Both the position numbers and the translations under genes were made by a program. From contig JANQLM010000102.1 in NCBI GenBank assembly GCA_028280635.1, positions 1 to 45,085 of the forward strand: DNA of 45,085 nucleotides, in the 5' to 3' direction. This DNA comes from Halieaceae bacterium (lineage in GTDB: Bacteria > Pseudomonadota > Gammaproteobacteria > Pseudomonadales > Halieaceae). Position 1 is the stretch's first letter, and every line of letters begins with the position of its first letter. The notes beneath the pieces were generated by a model. The model saw only the letters and a program-made list of their open reading frames with translations, was not told the origin of the DNA and made no database searches. Positions 27,174 through 37,180 of the stretch are shown piece by piece.

Positions 27174-27409
27174 GGCGGATCTACCGCCTGCGCGCTGTCA
27201 CAAGATCGACGCGTTACAAAATCAAACAAGCCCCCAACCCGCACTCCGGAACCTCTGCCGGACGAGTTGAAGACCAAATTCCTGCCCCCACGTGGTCTTA
27301 CGCGCTGCTGTAGTTGTCGTCAGCCTTATCAGCTGCCTGTTCACAGTGACTGCTTCATGGAAAAGCCGCTGTGTACAACCACTTGCGCCATGCTCTCAGG
27401 CCTTTTTTT

Positions 27410-27432
27410 ATTTTCACCCGATACGTGAAAAT
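27410..27432. promoter_or_regulatory. Operator-like inverted repeat
   Basis: ATTTTCAC at 27410-27417 and GTGAAAAT at 27425-27432 are perfect inverted copies separated by 7 bp. Arm centres are 15 bp apart, suiting a dimeric regulator of TetR or GntR type. It lies about 260 bp upstream of the ligase start in the AT-rich zone where a minus-strand promoter is expected. Confidence 0.4.
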
Positions 27433-27610
27433 GGTAGCACCGAAAACACTGTAACTTATAGGTAATAATACCAATCGGACCGGTCGCATTGATCCCAGAA
27501 TTGAGGGATTGCCGCGGTCATTCGTCTAACTGCGGGCGTGTGCGTCGTGCAGCCCTCCCGAATCTGGCTGCAACACTCCTGCATCCAGCCGATCACTGGC
27601 CGCAACTATA

Positions 27611-27628
27611 TGTTATTTAAGCGCTTTT
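27611..27628. repeat. 18-bp element, copy 1
   Basis: TGTTATTTAAGCGCTTTT. A second copy with one difference (TGTTATTTAAGCTCTTTT) is at 28374-28391, 14 bp upstream of the -35 box of the bCerS-like gene. The palindromic core AAGCGCTT recurs at 24390-24397 before the LpxL-type gene. Confidence 0.6.
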
Positions 27629-27678
27629 TTCCATAGCCTGGCGATGTGCAACGGCTTGAGCGATCTCCCGCCCGGGAC

Positions 27679-27710
27679 TGCCCGCCAAATCCCGGGGAAA
27701 ACGGCGGGCA
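27679..27710 (-). terminator. Possible terminator stem after the secreted lipocalin-like gene
   Basis: TGCCCGCC and GGCGGGCA form a perfect 8-bp stem with a 16-base loop, 10 bases after the stop of the minus-strand gene at 27720. No T-tract follows, so it is at best a processing or Rho-assisted end. Confidence 0.3.
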
Positions 27711-27719
27711 TTGCGGCGT

Positions 27720-28235
27720 TCACTCCAGCCGCTGGTAATAGCCGTCGAACCAGACCTGCCAGTCACCCTGGGAGTCCTTTTCCTCAAACAGCTGACGGAC
27801 GCGGCCGTCTTCCAGTGGTGTCCACTTGCCGCGAAATTTTGCCGTCCTGAAGCTGTCCAGGTAGAAGATCTTGCCGCGCATCACCATGGCGCCCTTTTTA
27901 AGCTCCCCCGAAGTGCGGATGATCGATGTGCCGTTGTCTATCCATTGCTGGTGCCACTTCCCGTCCGAGGGGTTGTAGTAGTTGATGCTGGAACCGCTGA
28001 ACCCCTGGCCGGTGTCGTATTGTTCGAACAGCATGCAACCGTTTTCACGCTTGCTGATGGTGTTGCGCCCATAGAGTGTCTTGCCGGCCTTGTCTGTCAC
28101 CGCCCATTTGCCAACCCAGAAGTCGAACTGGCGGTGCTTTTCACTGTTTTCACAGTCAAAGGCGGGTGGCTGTTGGGCTGCCGTGGGCACGGCGAGGCAC
28201 AACAGGATAGCTGGCAACAGCGAGTGTGGTCTCAT
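27720..28235 (-). CDS. Secreted lipocalin-like (DUF1579-type) hypothetical protein
   Basis: 171-residue protein. ATG 28235 has GGGAGG upstream; the frame further upstream is non-family. A signal peptide (LLPAILLCLAVPTAAQ, cleavage after TAA or TAAQ) precedes a single beta-rich domain with FWVGKWAVTD, NGCMLFEQYD, GSSINYYNPSDGKWHQQWID and a final FDGYYQRL. The order of motifs resembles small calycin/DUF1579 proteins that bind hydrophobic ligands; no catalytic motif is seen. Its position between the ligase operon and bCerS makes a lipid-binding role possible but unproven. Confidence 0.7.
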   Translation of the reverse strand: MRPHSLLPAILLCLAVPTAAQQPPAFDCENSEKHRQFDFWVGKWAVTDKAGKTLYGRNTISKRENGCMLFEQYDTGQGFSGSSINYYNPSDGKWHQQWIDNGTSIIRTSGELKKGAMVMRGKIFYLDSFRTAKFRGKWTPLEDGRVRQLFEEKDSQGDWQVWFDGYYQRLE

Positions 28236-28373
28236 GGTCGATGGCCCTCCCCGGGTATTGGGCTGTGTTTTGGAGGATGTCCCGCGACAGTATAAATCCC
28301 CGGCGCTGACAGAGAGCGTGTTGCCAGTGTTCATTCGCGACCGCCGGTGGACCTATTTATCCTTGCAACTCCC

Positions 28374-28391
28374 TGTTATTTAAGCTCTTTT
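28374..28391. repeat. 18-bp element, copy 2
   Basis: TGTTATTTAAGCTCTTTT, 17 of 18 bases identical to the element at 27611-27628, and placed directly upstream of the promoter at 28404. It could act as an UP element or a binding site for a common regulator of the two divergent lipid operons. Confidence 0.6.
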
Positions 28392-28403
28392 CTCCCGAGC
28401 CGG

Positions 28404-28432
28404 TTGGTCAATGCCTGAATCGGGGCTATACT
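28404..28432 (+). promoter_or_regulatory. Sigma-70 promoter of the bCerS-like gene
   Basis: TTGGTC (28404-28409), 17-bp spacer, TATACT (28427-28432). Its start near 28439 excludes the ATG at 28411, which lies between the two boxes, and supports translation from ATG 28471. Confidence 0.55.
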
Positions 28433-28470
28433 GCGCGCCCCACGCCTGGCAGAGACCAAGTAGACACTTC

Positions 28471-29613
28471 ATGAAAGGCCCGTCCGCGGCATCCATCAGC
28501 CTGGAAACACTGGAATCCCCGGCCCAGCTCAACGATTTTCTGGCACTGCCGCACCGGCTCTACGCCGATGATCCGGCCTGGATTGCGCCTCTGACCTTTG
28601 AGCAACGCCAGCGCTTCTCGCCGGAGAACCACTTCTTCCAGCACGCTCGCTGGCGCGGCTGGCTGGCGCGGCGCGACGGCGTCGCGGTTGGTCGCATCAC
28701 GGCCCAGATAGATGAACTCCACCAGTCCCGGCACGGGGACGGGGTCGGCTACTTCGGCATGATCGAGGCCGAGGATGATCCGCAGGTGTTTGCAGCGCTG
28801 TTCGACGCTGCCGAGGCCTGGCTGCGTGATGAGGGTATGCAGCGGGTTCGCGGGCCCCTCAACCTGCATATTAACGAGGAGGTCGGGCTGTTGGTGGAGG
28901 GCTTCGACAAGCCGCCCTTTGTGTTGATGGGGCATGCGCAATCCTGCTACGGGCAGCGGATTGAGGGACAGGGTTATGTCGGTGCCCGCGATCTGCTGGC
29001 TTACCATATTCGCCCCGACTTCGATGCACCGCGGGTGATGACCCGGCTGGCCGAGCGAGTCTCGGACCGGGTAACGGTGCGGGCGCTGGACCGCGCGCGT
29101 ATCGACGCCGAGGCAGATGTGATGCGAGAAATCTTCAACGATGCCTGGCAAAACAACTGGGGCTTTGTCCCCCTGGACCCGACGGGCTGGGCTGACACGG
29201 TGAAAACGCTGACCAAAATCATGCCCGACGAGTACATCCAGGTCGCCGAGTACGACGGTGAGCCCGTGGCCTTCATCGTTGCGCTGCCCAATCTAAACGA
29301 AGCCGCCCGGGATTTGCGGGGCAGATTGTTCCCCTTCGGTTGGCTCAAACTGTTGTGGCGCTTGAAAGTGGCGCATCCCCGCACGGCCCGGGTCCCGCTG
29401 ATGGGCGTCAGGCAGGCCTTCCAGCACTCACGCCTGGGCCCGACCCTGGCCTTCATGGTGATTGACGCGGTGCGCAAGGCGCTGCACGCCCGCGGCGTCG
29501 AGGATGTGGAGATGGGCTGGATACTTGAGGACAACGACGGGATGCGCAATATTATCGAAACCATCGGCGGCCAGGCGTACAAGCGCTACCGCGTGTACGA
29601 AAAACCGCTCTAG
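28471..29613 (+). CDS. GNAT-fold acyltransferase, probable bacterial ceramide synthase (bCerS-like)
   Basis: 380-residue protein of the large GNAT-like family that includes the Caulobacter ceramide synthase bCerS. It has an N-terminal part (LPHRLYADDPAWIAPLTFEQ), a central EVGLLVEGFDKPPFVLMGH segment, and a C-terminal acetyltransferase-like half (LAFMVIDAVRKALHARGV, EMGWILEDNDGMRNIIE). Members are often labelled plain N-acetyltransferase. With spt, acp, cerR and an acyl ligase nearby, N-acylation of a sphingoid base is the likely reaction (inference from family and context). Start 28471 was chosen from the promoter position. The nucleotidyltransferase gene follows after 10 bases. Confidence 0.82.
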   Translation: MKGPSAASISLETLESPAQLNDFLALPHRLYADDPAWIAPLTFEQRQRFSPENHFFQHARWRGWLARRDGVAVGRITAQIDELHQSRHGDGVGYFGMIEAEDDPQVFAALFDAAEAWLRDEGMQRVRGPLNLHINEEVGLLVEGFDKPPFVLMGHAQSCYGQRIEGQGYVGARDLLAYHIRPDFDAPRVMTRLAERVSDRVTVRALDRARIDAEADVMREIFNDAWQNNWGFVPLDPTGWADTVKTLTKIMPDEYIQVAEYDGEPVAFIVALPNLNEAARDLRGRLFPFGWLKLLWRLKVAHPRTARVPLMGVRQAFQHSRLGPTLAFMVIDAVRKALHARGVEDVEMGWILEDNDGMRNIIETIGGQAYKRYRVYEKPL

Positions 29614-29623
29614 GACTCCCCAC

Positions 29624-30442
29624 ATGCAACTGGACCCCGAATCCCACCAGATGACCGCCATTGTGCTGGCGGGTGATCGCACCAAGGCCGATTCCCTGGT
29701 CAATGAATCACCGGCGGGCTGCAAGGCGCTGATCGATATCGACGGCACACCCATGGTGCGCCGGGTGTTGGATTCACTGATGGCCTCCAAGGTGGTGTCG
29801 GAAATCACCATGGCCGGGCCCCAGGCCGATGAGCTGGCAACCGATGCGGGCATTACCGCCCTGGTGGACTCCGGGCAGGTGGGCTGGCGGGCGCCGGAGT
29901 CCAGCCCGTCAACCAGCGCTTACGGGGCCATGCGTGCGGTCGATGCTGACAAGCCCATTCTGCTGACCACCGCAGACCACCCGCTGCTGACCCCGGAGAT
30001 TGTCGACGCCTTCGGGCGCCAGAGCCTGGCCGATGATGTTGATGTCGCCGTGGGACTGGCTCCCCATGCCCTGGTCACCGAGGCCTATCCGGGCATTAAA
30101 AAGACCGTGTTGCGCTTCGCCGACGGCGAATTCTGCGGCTGCAACCTGTTCGCTTTTCTCACGCCGGAGGGCCGACGGGCGGCAAACTTCTGGCGCAAGA
30201 TTGAACAGGAGCGCAAGAAACCGCTGCTGGTCATCGGGCTGCTGGGCTGGTGGGCGGTGATCCGCTATCGCCTGGGCCTGCTGCCGCTGGAAGATGCGCT
30301 GGCAAAACTCTCCAAGCGCCTGGGCCTGCGCATGCGGGCCGTGATTCTGCCCTATGCCAACGCGGCGATCGATGTGGACTCCATCGCCGACCTGATGCTG
30401 GTAAAGGGCTCCCTGGAAAAGGCTGTAGATAGGGACGCGTAG
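29624..30442 (+). CDS. MobA-like nucleotidyltransferase
   Basis: 272-residue NTP-transferase (Rossmann-like GT-A fold). It has TAIVLAGDRTKAD near the N-terminus, a Lys in CKALIDIDGTPMV, and the metal-binding TTADHPLL. A hydrophobic segment (LLVIGLLGWWAVI) near residues 200-213 could touch the membrane. AGGA lies 8 bases before ATG 29624; ATG 29651 is the alternative. A similar gene occurs in the Caulobacter sphingolipid neighbourhood. A role in activating a head-group precursor as an NDP derivative is inferred; the substrate is unknown. Confidence 0.78.
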   Translation: MQLDPESHQMTAIVLAGDRTKADSLVNESPAGCKALIDIDGTPMVRRVLDSLMASKVVSEITMAGPQADELATDAGITALVDSGQVGWRAPESSPSTSAYGAMRAVDADKPILLTTADHPLLTPEIVDAFGRQSLADDVDVAVGLAPHALVTEAYPGIKKTVLRFADGEFCGCNLFAFLTPEGRRAANFWRKIEQERKKPLLVIGLLGWWAVIRYRLGLLPLEDALAKLSKRLGLRMRAVILPYANAAIDVDSIADLMLVKGSLEKAVDRDA

Positions 30443-30497
30443 TCAGGCCGGGCCGCGTAGGCCGAGCCGCGTAGGCACGCCTGGTCCGCGCGCCGCG

Positions 30498-31397
30498 CTA
30501 GTCACTCCGCGGTAATGCCAGCCTGTCTTCACCCACTGGTTCAAAACCCTTCCGATCAGCACTTAGCTGGCGGCGCTCCACGGTCACTTGCCATCCCCTG
30601 TCATCACGCTCCACCCGGTAGCGGTTGTAGGCCGCCACATCGGCGCCGTACAGACCCATGGCCGAGGCCGAAGGTACCGCGATGACCGGAATATCACCGT
30701 CCCTGCCGGGTAACTGGTCCAGCCGCGCCCTGTGCCCGTGGCCGTGCAGCACCAGTTCGGCGCCATGGGTGCTGAGTACCTTGGCAACGGCATCTGCATT
30801 ACGCAGGGCCTTGCGCCATTTCTCCACACCCTGGACCGGAGAGTGGTGGACATAGACCACGCGGAACCTGCCGCGGGTTTCTTCCAGCAATTCGGCCAGG
30901 GCCCTGAGTTGTGTCCCGTCGACCTTGCCACTGGCCATCAATGGAGGTGTAGGCAGGGCACTGGACAGGCCGATGAAGGCCAGCTCACCACGCTGTCGCA
31001 GGCTTGGAAAACCCGTTTCTCGCCCCGGATCCGGCGCCATGTAATCGCGCCACAGAGCGAAGGTCTGCTGTGGGTCATCCTTCACCAGGGCATCGTGGTT
31101 GCCCGGCGTCACTGCCACCCGGTCGGCGGGGCCCAGTTGCCGCAGCCACTGCTGCGCCTGGCGGAACTCCTCCGGCAGTCCGGTATGGGTCAGGTCGCCG
31201 GTAATCAGCAGCTGGTCGAGATTTGCGCCTGCCAGGTCTTCCGCGAGGGCATCCAGCACTTCGCGGCGGTGTTCAAAGCGGCGCTTGCGGCGCCAGGACA
31301 GGTAGCTGAGCAGGCGCTTGCTGAGCAACTGTGATGCCTGCACACCTCCCAGGTCTGAGAGGTGTGGGTCGGAAAGCTGCGCAAACGTTTGCGCCAT
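30498..31397 (-). CDS. Calcineurin-like metallophosphoesterase
   Basis: 299-residue phosphoesterase with all five metal-site motifs: SDPHLSD (D10, H12), GDLTHTG (D68), GNHD (N100, H101, D102), VHHSP and HGHGHR. It resembles CpdA-like and lipid-phosphatase members; no membrane segment is seen, though a basic WRRKRRFEHRR stretch (35-45) might bind membranes. It ends the acp-spt-murA chain, 23 bases after murA, so it may remove a phosphate in head-group or sphingoid metabolism. Substrate cannot be read from the sequence. Confidence 0.85.
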   Translation of the reverse strand: MAQTFAQLSDPHLSDLGGVQASQLLSKRLLSYLSWRRKRRFEHRREVLDALAEDLAGANLDQLLITGDLTHTGLPEEFRQAQQWLRQLGPADRVAVTPGNHDALVKDDPQQTFALWRDYMAPDPGRETGFPSLRQRGELAFIGLSSALPTPPLMASGKVDGTQLRALAELLEETRGRFRVVYVHHSPVQGVEKWRKALRNADAVAKVLSTHGAELVLHGHGHRARLDQLPGRDGDIPVIAVPSASAMGLYGADVAAYNRYRVERDDRGWQVTVERRQLSADRKGFEPVGEDRLALPRSD

Positions 31398-31420
31398 GCC
31401 AGGCTGTCTCCGGCTGGGGT

Positions 31421-33879
<2,459 letters not shown>

Positions 33880-33923
33880 CTGTTACACCCTGTCGTGTTT
33901 GCCGTGGCGCCTGCCGGTAGCGA

Positions 33924-34166
33924 TCAGGGGTTCAGGTCCCTGACTTTCTGGGCCAGTTCACCGATGGTGTTGACGTCCGGGAGGATGTTGAGGGGAATGG
34001 AGATGTCGAAGTGGTCTTCGATCTTCTCGATGAATTCCATCACTTCCAGGGAGCTGAGGCCAATGTCTGCCACGAGGTCGGTGGTCTCGGTCAACTCAAC
34101 GTTTTTCTTGTTGAGTGACGCGAGTGCGCCGTACATGAATTCAAGGTATTCGCGGTAGTCGGCCAT
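33924..34166 (-). CDS. Dedicated acyl carrier protein
   Basis: 80-residue ACP. The phosphopantetheine site is Ser39 in DIGLSSLEVMEF; the helix II acidic face (EVMEFIEKIEDHFD) is typical. It is not the housekeeping acpP, which sits among fab genes. Adjacent to spt in one operon, it probably presents the long acyl chain to Spt; the FAAL-type ligase at 25383-27152 is the likely loader. Confidence 0.92.
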   Translation of the reverse strand: MADYREYLEFMYGALASLNKKNVELTETTDLVADIGLSSLEVMEFIEKIEDHFDISIPLNILPDVNTIGELAQKVRDLNP

Positions 34167-34242
34167 CCTGCCTGTGCCCTTGCGCCGCTTCTGGCAAGTC
34201 GCTAGATTTCGAAGCCGGAACTATACCCACGGAACATCCTCA

Positions 34243-35295
34243 ATGCCAGCGATTTGGTTAATAGACGCTTACCGCGCCGGTGAGCGCGGTCAGGTGCGTG
34301 CGCTGGCAGCCGCACTGGCTGAATCCCTGGGCTGGCCCTGCCGTACCATCGAGCTGGACTACCGGGCGGCAGTTATCCTGCCGCATATCCTGGGCGCCTC
34401 CAGCGTCAGTGGCATTACCGCGGACGCCAGGGCCCGGCTGGCGCCGCCGTGGCCGGACCTGGTGATCACCTGCGGGGTGCGCAACGAACCGGTGTGCCGC
34501 TGGATCCGTGAGCAGTCGGGTGGGCAAACCCGCTACCTGCACCTGGGCCGGCCCTGGGGGCCACTGGACAGTTTTGACATGGTGGTGACCACGCCCCAGT
34601 ACCGGGTGCCCGATCTCGACAATGTGGTGAACAACGAGCTTACCCTCCATAGTCTCGATAGTAAGCGGCTGGCTCAGGCCGCCGAGCGCTGGGGGCCCGA
34701 GTTCGCGGAACTGCCGCCGCCGTACCTGACCGTAAACGTCGGTGGCGACAGCGGCCCCTTCACCTTTGGAAAGCAGGCGGCACAGCGGCTAGCCCGCGAG
34801 GCCTCGGGACTGGCCAGGCAGCAGGGCGGTTCGCTGCTGGTGTCCACCAGCTCGCGGACGTCACCCGCGGCTGCGGCCGAACTCGAACGCCATATTGACG
34901 TGCCCTGCCGGGTCTATCACTGGCGCGAGGGTGACGCCGACAACCCCTACCTGGGCATGTTGGCCCTGGCTCAGCAGGTTGTGGTGACCGGCGACAGTAT
35001 TGCCATGCTGTCGGAGGCCTGCAGCACCGGCAAACCGGTGTTCATTTTTGACCTGGGGGGAATGCGGCGGGAACGTCCGGTGCCCCGGGACTTTCGCCTG
35101 GGTGGGATGCTTTACGCCCTGTTGATGCGATTCTTCTGGCGGCGCCTGTCCCGGGATATCACCCTGGTCCATCAGCGGCTGGTGGCGGCGCAGCGGGCGA
35201 ACTGGTTGGGGGAACCCGGCACCCGGGCGCCATTGGCGGCCAGCGATTTGGCGCGCACGGTGGACGCGGTGCGCAGGCTACTTGGTCAGGCCTAA
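34243..35295 (+). CDS. ELM1-family (DUF1022) GT-B-like protein, copy 1
   Basis: 350-residue member of the ELM1 family (named after a plant mitochondrial-fission protein); bacterial function is not established. It shows two Rossmann-like halves as in GT-B glycosyltransferases: WLIDAYRAGERGQVRALA at the N-terminus and a C-terminal VVTGDSIAMLSEACSTGKPV segment resembling a nucleotide-sugar-binding motif. ATG 34243 was chosen; the frame upstream overlaps the acp promoter region. Divergent from acp and overlapping the convergent ABC transporter gene by 18 bases. A glycosyltransferase role for the lipid head group is inferred. Confidence 0.8.
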   Translation: MPAIWLIDAYRAGERGQVRALAAALAESLGWPCRTIELDYRAAVILPHILGASSVSGITADARARLAPPWPDLVITCGVRNEPVCRWIREQSGGQTRYLHLGRPWGPLDSFDMVVTTPQYRVPDLDNVVNNELTLHSLDSKRLAQAAERWGPEFAELPPPYLTVNVGGDSGPFTFGKQAAQRLAREASGLARQQGGSLLVSTSSRTSPAAAAELERHIDVPCRVYHWREGDADNPYLGMLALAQQVVVTGDSIAMLSEACSTGKPVFIFDLGGMRRERPVPRDFRLGGMLYALLMRFFWRRLSRDITLVHQRLVAAQRANWLGEPGTRAPLAASDLARTVDAVRRLLGQA

Positions 35296-37026
35296 ATCCT
35301 CTTCCAGCAACCGGGCGCTGCCGTCGATAAGCTGGTAGACCCGGTCGGCGGCGCTGACCATGGCGCGGTTGTGGGAGATGGCGAGAATCGTAAGCTGCCC
35401 CTTGAGCTGTTCCATGGACTCTCGCACCGCGGCTTCACTGTCCGGGTCCAGGGCGCTGGTGGCCTCGTCGAGAATCAGCAGTCGCGGCTGGTTGACCAGG
35501 GCGCGGGCGATCACTATGCGCTGGCGCTGCCCCCCTGACAGCTTGCCGCCGCGCTCACCGACCACGGTTTCCACGCCCTCCGGCAAGCGCTGAATAAAGT
35601 CCCAGGCGCCCGCCGCGCGCAGTGCGCGCTCTGCATCCGCCAGGCTCAGCTCCGGGTCACCCAGGGTGACGTTGTGCAGGATACTGTCGTGCAGCAGTAC
35701 CGTGTCCTGGGGTACATAGCCAATCATGTCGCGCCAGGCGCGAATATCCAGCGCTTCCAGGGAGCGGCCATCGAGCTGGATTTCGCCGCTGTCCGGCCGC
35801 AGCAGGCCGATGGTCAAATCGATAATCGTCGTCTTCCCGGCGCCGGATGGGCCTACCAGGGTGGTCAGTGAGCCGGCGGGAATATCCAGGGTCAGGCCCT
35901 CGAACACACGGTGCTGGTCGTAGGCAAAGCTGACTCCGTCAAAGCGAATCCCGACATCGAGACCGGGCTGCTCTCCACCGTGCAATTTCTCGCGGGCAGA
36001 GTTGGCGGCTTCGATACTGTCGAGCATGGCCCAGTAGGCACTTTCACCCTGCACCAGCTTCTGGTACTGCTTCTGCACCTTCCCGAGGAAGCTGAAGGCC
36101 CGCCCCAGGGTGACGACGAGCACCATGACGGTGGTGAGCGCCATGCCATAACCTTCCAGCGCCACGTAAATGCCCAGGCAGATGAACAGGGCGAACATCA
36201 GCTCCTGGGCGGAATCCAGCACCGCGGCGCTCAGCACCTGCACCCGCAGGGCTTTGTTCAGTCGCCGGGTCTCGTGGGCGAGTACCGTGTCCGCCAGGTG
36301 CTCCCTGGCCATGGCCTTGAGCGGCTTGACCGACTGGAGGGTGTCGGTCAGGTTGGCGATGAGGGAGGTCATCAGGTTGGTTTGCTTGCGGCCGGCCTTG
36401 CGGGTAATGCGCACCAGGAAGTGGGACAGGCCAATGACTACCGCGCCCGCGCCAATGGCCACCAGCGACGCTCGCCATGACAGGGCGAAAGCCACGCCTC
36501 CATAGATGATGGCCTGGATCAGAAAGGTGATGGCGGTGGCGCCGTGCACGAAAGAAGCCGAGGAGCGCTGGGCCTCGGTGGCGAGGGAATTGGTGAGCTT
36601 GCCCACCGGCTGGTGCAGGAAGTACTCCCATTTGCTGCGCAGCACCGCGCGCAGCATCTCCAGTCGCAGGTCGGTGCCTACCTGGGCGGCGGTATAGCCC
36701 ACCTGGCGCTGGGCCAGCAGCAGGAATCCGCTCTTGAGGGCCACGCCGGCCACGATAATCAACAGCATATTGCCCAGGATCGGTTGGATACCGAGCTTAT
36801 CCAGCGCGTTGAGCACTGCGGCCTCGAAGCCCGACTGGGCCTCACTGGCAGCGCCGAGGCCCAGCTCGCTGGCGGCCGAGCTGGCCTCACCGCCCACCGC
36901 GATATTGAGCAGTGGCAGCAGCGCTGACAGTCCCACACCCTCGGCAATGCCCGACAGCAGCAGCGCCACCAGCATCAGCACGGTGTGCAGCCGGTAGGCA
37001 CGGAAAAAACTGAGCATCAGCTTCAT
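35278..37026 (-). CDS. MsbA/PglK-like ABC lipid flippase
   Basis: 582-residue half-transporter: six membrane helices (about 12-315) fused to an ATPase domain. Walker A GPSGAGKT (392-399), signature LSGGQ (496-500), Walker B LLILDEATS (D520, E521). The N-terminal helix GIAEGVGLSALLPLLNI resembles PglK and other glycolipid flippases more than MsbA proper. It probably flips the lipid made by the neighbouring enzymes across the inner membrane. A 3-copy 21-bp repeat precedes it. Confidence 0.88.
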   Translation of the reverse strand: MKLMLSFFRAYRLHTVLMLVALLLSGIAEGVGLSALLPLLNIAVGGEASSAASELGLGAASEAQSGFEAAVLNALDKLGIQPILGNMLLIIVAGVALKSGFLLLAQRQVGYTAAQVGTDLRLEMLRAVLRSKWEYFLHQPVGKLTNSLATEAQRSSASFVHGATAITFLIQAIIYGGVAFALSWRASLVAIGAGAVVIGLSHFLVRITRKAGRKQTNLMTSLIANLTDTLQSVKPLKAMAREHLADTVLAHETRRLNKALRVQVLSAAVLDSAQELMFALFICLGIYVALEGYGMALTTVMVLVVTLGRAFSFLGKVQKQYQKLVQGESAYWAMLDSIEAANSAREKLHGGEQPGLDVGIRFDGVSFAYDQHRVFEGLTLDIPAGSLTTLVGPSGAGKTTIIDLTIGLLRPDSGEIQLDGRSLEALDIRAWRDMIGYVPQDTVLLHDSILHNVTLGDPELSLADAERALRAAGAWDFIQRLPEGVETVVGERGGKLSGGQRQRIVIARALVNQPRLLILDEATSALDPDSEAAVRESMEQLKGQLTILAISHNRAMVSAADRVYQLIDGSARLLEEDLGLTK

Positions 37027-37106
37027 GGGGGTGACCTGGTGGGGCGATCGGCAAAGCGCGGCATTATGCCGATAGCGGGGCTGCTTCTCAAACGGCTGTT
37101 CATGGT

Positions 37107-37164
37107 TGGCTGAAGGCTCTTGACGGCTGGCTGAAGGCTCTTGAGAACTGGCTGAAAGCTCAGC
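37107..37164. repeat. Three 21-bp direct repeats upstream of the ABC transporter gene
   Basis: TGGCTGAAGGCTCTTGA starts at 37107 and 37128 and a shorter variant (TGGCTGAAAGCTCAGC) at 37149, an exact 21-bp period, two helical turns. They lie between the lptG stop and the transporter start, 81-138 bp upstream of the latter, so could be a regulator site array or slippage remnant. Confidence 0.8.
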
Positions 37165-37180
37165 ATCCCTGGTTCCAGGC

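Larger units (their letters stand above)
27153..27719. other. 567-bp intergenic region upstream of the ligase operon
   Basis: No supported gene; short frames here lack start signals or family resemblance. It is the most AT-rich long spacer of the window (about 27400-27480) and holds the RBS hairpin (27151-27173), an 8-bp inverted repeat with operator shape (27410-27432), a shared 18-bp element (27611-27628) and a GC-rich stem (27679-27710). Both flanking genes are on the minus strand. Confidence 0.6.
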
